DNA of 64,000 bases from Phytohabitans flavus (GTDB taxonomy: Bacteria > Actinomycetota > Actinomycetes > Mycobacteriales > Micromonosporaceae): NCBI RefSeq assembly GCF_011764545.1, contig NZ_AP022870.1, positions 1,162,001-1,226,000 of the forward strand, in the 5' to 3' direction. The position numbers were made by a program, and so were the translations under genes. Positions 62,001 to 64,000 of the stretch are shown piece by piece. How positions within the stretch are numbered: position 1 is the stretch's first letter; every line of letters begins with the position of its first letter. Under the pieces are notes generated by a model, which made no database searches, was not told the origin of the DNA, and was given only the letters and a program-made list of their open reading frames with translations.

Positions 62001-64000
62001 CTACGGCCGTTGCGCGCCGTCGATGACAGCGTGGTCGGCCTTACCGGCACCGCCGGCGCCCGGGCCCGTCTGATCAGTGGTGGCTGGCGGCGCGCGGCTG
62101 GCGTCGCAGCCGTGACCTCAGCGGTAAGAGATTTGGGGGTTGGCGCGTCCGCGTTGGTGTTGGTACGACAGCCGGGGCAGACGCCAGGAGACCAGCGCGG
62201 TCACGCCCTGATGCTGCACCACGCCACAGACGGTCCGATGTGGATGGATCCCGCTGGCGAGGGCGGCCTCAAGGTAGTCGACACTCCGCCGATCTTTCAG
62301 GCCGACGGTGCGGTGGATCTCGACGCGGTCATCATCGGCCCGGACGGCGCTGTCCTCGACCCAGACGACAGCCCCCATTGGCAGGCCGCGGAATCCGAAG
62401 CACCGCTGAGCGCGCTGACCGAGCGTACGCTCGACAGCCGTTACGGCATGTACCAGCCAGCAGGTGAGCCCACAGAACGCTCACATCAGGACCGGCGCCT
62501 CGGTTCCCCGAAGGCCAGCCACCCACGCCGGACCCGCAGGTGGGGGAGCCGGCCGCGTCCCATGGCGGGCAGTCGGCAATCGACGCGGGTGCCTCGGAAG
62601 CCATGAGGAGGGCGTTCGCGGAGGTCACCCCGTGGGTTCCCGGCGCCCTGAAGGACCCGCGGGACAGCGTCGTGCGGATCGGGGCGCTGATGACGGGGCT
62701 CGGTCTCGGGCACCGTGGGCGCCGGGCGCTGGACGACGGCATGGGTGCGTCCGACGCCGGCTACCTCGCGGCCCGGCTCGGTGGCCGCTTCCGGTACCTG
62801 CCGGACATGGACACGGTCGTGGACCACCTACGGAGTCTGCGGCCCGGCGAGGTGACGCCGGTGTGGCTGGACGAGCCGAACCGCGCCAGGCACGTCGTCT
62901 TGGTGGAGCGGGTCCGCGGCGACGAGGACGGGATGGATTGGTTCGTCCGGGTCGAGACCCAGGCGACCAGTGACACCGCGTTCCTGCGGTTCGGCCTGCC
63001 CCGCGAGGATCGGGGTCGATCAGCCGCCGCGCTCGGGGATTTCTTCCCCAGGGAGGTGCGGCTGCGGCTGGTCACGGACGACACGGGAACTCTCGCCCGG
63101 ATCAAGCCGACGCCGCCTATCAGGCCCGCGCTCCGGCCCGCGATCGTGAGCCGGAGCGCGACCGCACGGGGTATCAAGCCCGCGCGCCGCGTGATGATCG
63201 CGCACCCCACCGCGACCCCGCTGCCCGGACACGATGCGCTTCTCCAAGTTCCGCGAGGCTCCCGGTCGAGGCACTACGCGCTGATCGCCGCCGATCCACG
63301 TGCAGTCCGGGACGGTTTGGTCGAGGCGTTGCCTCGCGAGCCCTCGCTCCAGCCGGACGCTCACCTGTTCGCGTGGCTCGGCGACCCGGAGGAGGTACAA
63401 CGGGACGTCGCGGACCTGCTGAACGCTGGCGAGCCGGTCCCTACCGCGCACCCCCTGACACTGGCGGCACGGCTCATCGACGTCGCGACGGTCGGCTGGC
63501 TGCACGACCTGATCACGTCCCGCGTCAATCTGCCTGAGTGGCCCTGGCGACAGTCCGAAGAGCAGAAGCGGAAAGCCTCGGCAGAGCGGATGACCGACGC
63601 ACAGGCTGCTGCCGCTTTGGCCGCCCTCCACGTCGCCGCACCCGAGCAGCACGCCGACGGCGCCCTCTTGCTGCATTGGGTCGAACAGGCCATCGGGTCG
63701 GTGATGGACCAAAAGACCAATGCGGTGCTGCTGGACTGGGTGGCCGACGCGCTCGGTCTGCGCGTGCTGACCCTCCAAGCGCCGCCGAACCTTGCGACGG
63801 CCGGCCAGCTCGTGGAACCGGCCGGCGCATCCGGTCCGCTAGTGACGATCTTCAGGGAACCCGGCGATCGCTTCTATGTATCCAGGCTCCTCGACACCTC
63901 GCAAGCGGCGGCGGCGGCTTTTGCCCAGTCGCCGCTGTCTCCAGTGGAGGAGGCTGGGCCGGCGGAGGCCGCTTCGCCTGCGGATGGTCCTGCTGCCGCG
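53017..64000 (+). CDS. Giant type VII polymorphic toxin-like protein with repeated papain-fold-like modules (3' end outside window; five frameshifts)
   Basis: More than 3,660 residues. Order: helical ESX domain (53017-53320), hydrophobic helices ('TLIQLLAQLLLAFALAWAN', 'LRFLLSSVLFNLLLKLLVSV') with a Gly/Ala pore-like part, Pro- and Gly/Ser/Tyr-rich linker (53730-55240), module 1 (55.26-57.0 kb), degenerate module (57.1-57.4), Arg/Pro linker (57.9-59.4), module 2 (59.5-61.3), a first copy of another domain (61.37-61.85), module 3 start (61.87-62.45), and a second copy of that domain (63.25-63.89). Modules 1-3 each hold Cys, N/G-H-A and W-V/M-D in papain-fold order. Frame breaks: 53298-53301, 54237-54241, 54317-54327, 56421-56424, 62506-62509. 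Likely an interbacterial or host-directed deamidase/protease-type effector. Confidence 0.8.
55260..57000 (+). repeat. Papain-fold-like module 1 of the giant protein
   Basis: Core: Cys codon at 55351 ('DTVQACLELV'), His at 55606 ('RNHAVMVHR'), Asp at 55654 ('LQWVDITP'). The 'DDSVSGMTGAAGARG' loop follows the Cys helix. A companion helical part has 'QVRGLLALTYLQVAGFV' and 'SRVDLAVARQSLSP', matched in module 2. Confidence 0.75.
57110..57370 (+). repeat. Degenerate papain-fold-like copy
   Basis: 'RIAAAVRSEGIGAAAVVPVG', 'HDTDGLVWARSG' and 'LDSVIIGYDGTVREP' align with the second half of the other modules. The His position is Gln (codon at 57213), the Asp position is lost, and the Cys helix is absent, so this copy cannot be catalytic. 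Confidence 0.65.
59480..61300 (+). repeat. Papain-fold-like module 2 of the giant protein
   Basis: Cys codon at 59565 ('LAVCVEIARSAARQIYPG'), His at 59817 ('RGHAMVLHH'), Asp at 59862 ('LVWVDPLAD'). The companion part has 'QLRGLLALAYIQVSAFV', 'SRVDLAAITATLSP' and 'VEVRDLPLRPG', mirroring module 1. Confidence 0.75.
61870..62450 (+). repeat. Papain-fold-like module 3 (core only)
   Basis: Cys codon at 61926 ('LDVCVAVANEVARAVYG'), His at 62202 ('RGHALMLHH'), Asp at 62247 ('PMWMDPAG'). The companion helical domain is not repeated after it; a Pro-rich linker with a frame break follows. Confidence 0.75.

Noticed and set aside
53017..62606. Reading the giant locus as several separate genes
   Set aside because: Each break is a one-base deletion in a G/C run, the pieces continue one another in module order, and the fragments lack ribosome sites of their own.

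Overview
The window is very GC-rich, densely coding actinomycete DNA. It uses frequent GTG/TTG starts and ATGA/GTGA overlaps, and it encodes many secreted lipoproteins, SARP and ECF regulators and a type VII (ESX) secretion locus. This fits a filamentous member of the Micromonosporaceae or a relative; the family is my inference, since no rRNA or tRNA lies here. No CRISPR array, insertion sequence or tRNA was seen.

Layout. 1-7.1 kb: 3' part of a LysR regulator, a zinc-type oxidoreductase, a MarR-MarR-membrane protein operon, an I36-like lipoprotein, and an FAD amine/amino-acid oxidase with a divergent winged-helix protein. 7.1-14.0 kb: a very large secreted subtilase with a Kelch propeller, two small putative genes and an MTA/SAH-deaminase-type amidohydrolase. 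14.1-20.8 kb: a two-component system divergent from a lipoprotein/adaptor/ABC ATPase/permease operon (MacAB-like), then an MFS transporter. 21.0-23.6 kb: an orphan type VII substrate pair. 24-40.6 kb: a secreted tripeptidyl-aminopeptidase-type hydrolase, a methyltransferase, an SDR, a second I36-like lipoprotein, two related macrolide-type glycosyltransferases, an ECF sigma factor, a lipoprotein/metallopeptidase/ECF sigma/anti-sigma series, a GNAT enzyme, an AfsR/SARP regulator, and an HxlR regulator divergent from an oxidoreductase.

40.7-64 kb is an ESX locus: a mycosin-like protein lacking its catalytic His and Ser, a fused three-ATPase EccC on the opposite strand, EccD, EccB, two Esx-like small proteins, a helical protein, an Asp/Gly-repeat secreted protein, a YbaB/EbfC-like protein, a small helical protein, and a giant polymorphic-toxin-like gene that runs off the window at more than 3,600 residues. 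The giant protein has an ESX-type N-terminus, membrane segments, a Pro-rich linker and repeated modules. Three of these carry the Cys/His/Asp pattern of papain-fold (Tox-PL/deamidase-like) toxins and a fourth copy has lost it.

Caveat: at least 22 single-base frameshifts interrupt otherwise well-formed genes. All are one-base deletions, mostly in G or C runs. This is the signature of a homopolymer-collapsed assembly rather than of gene decay, so broken genes are given here as single loci with the frameshift sites noted.
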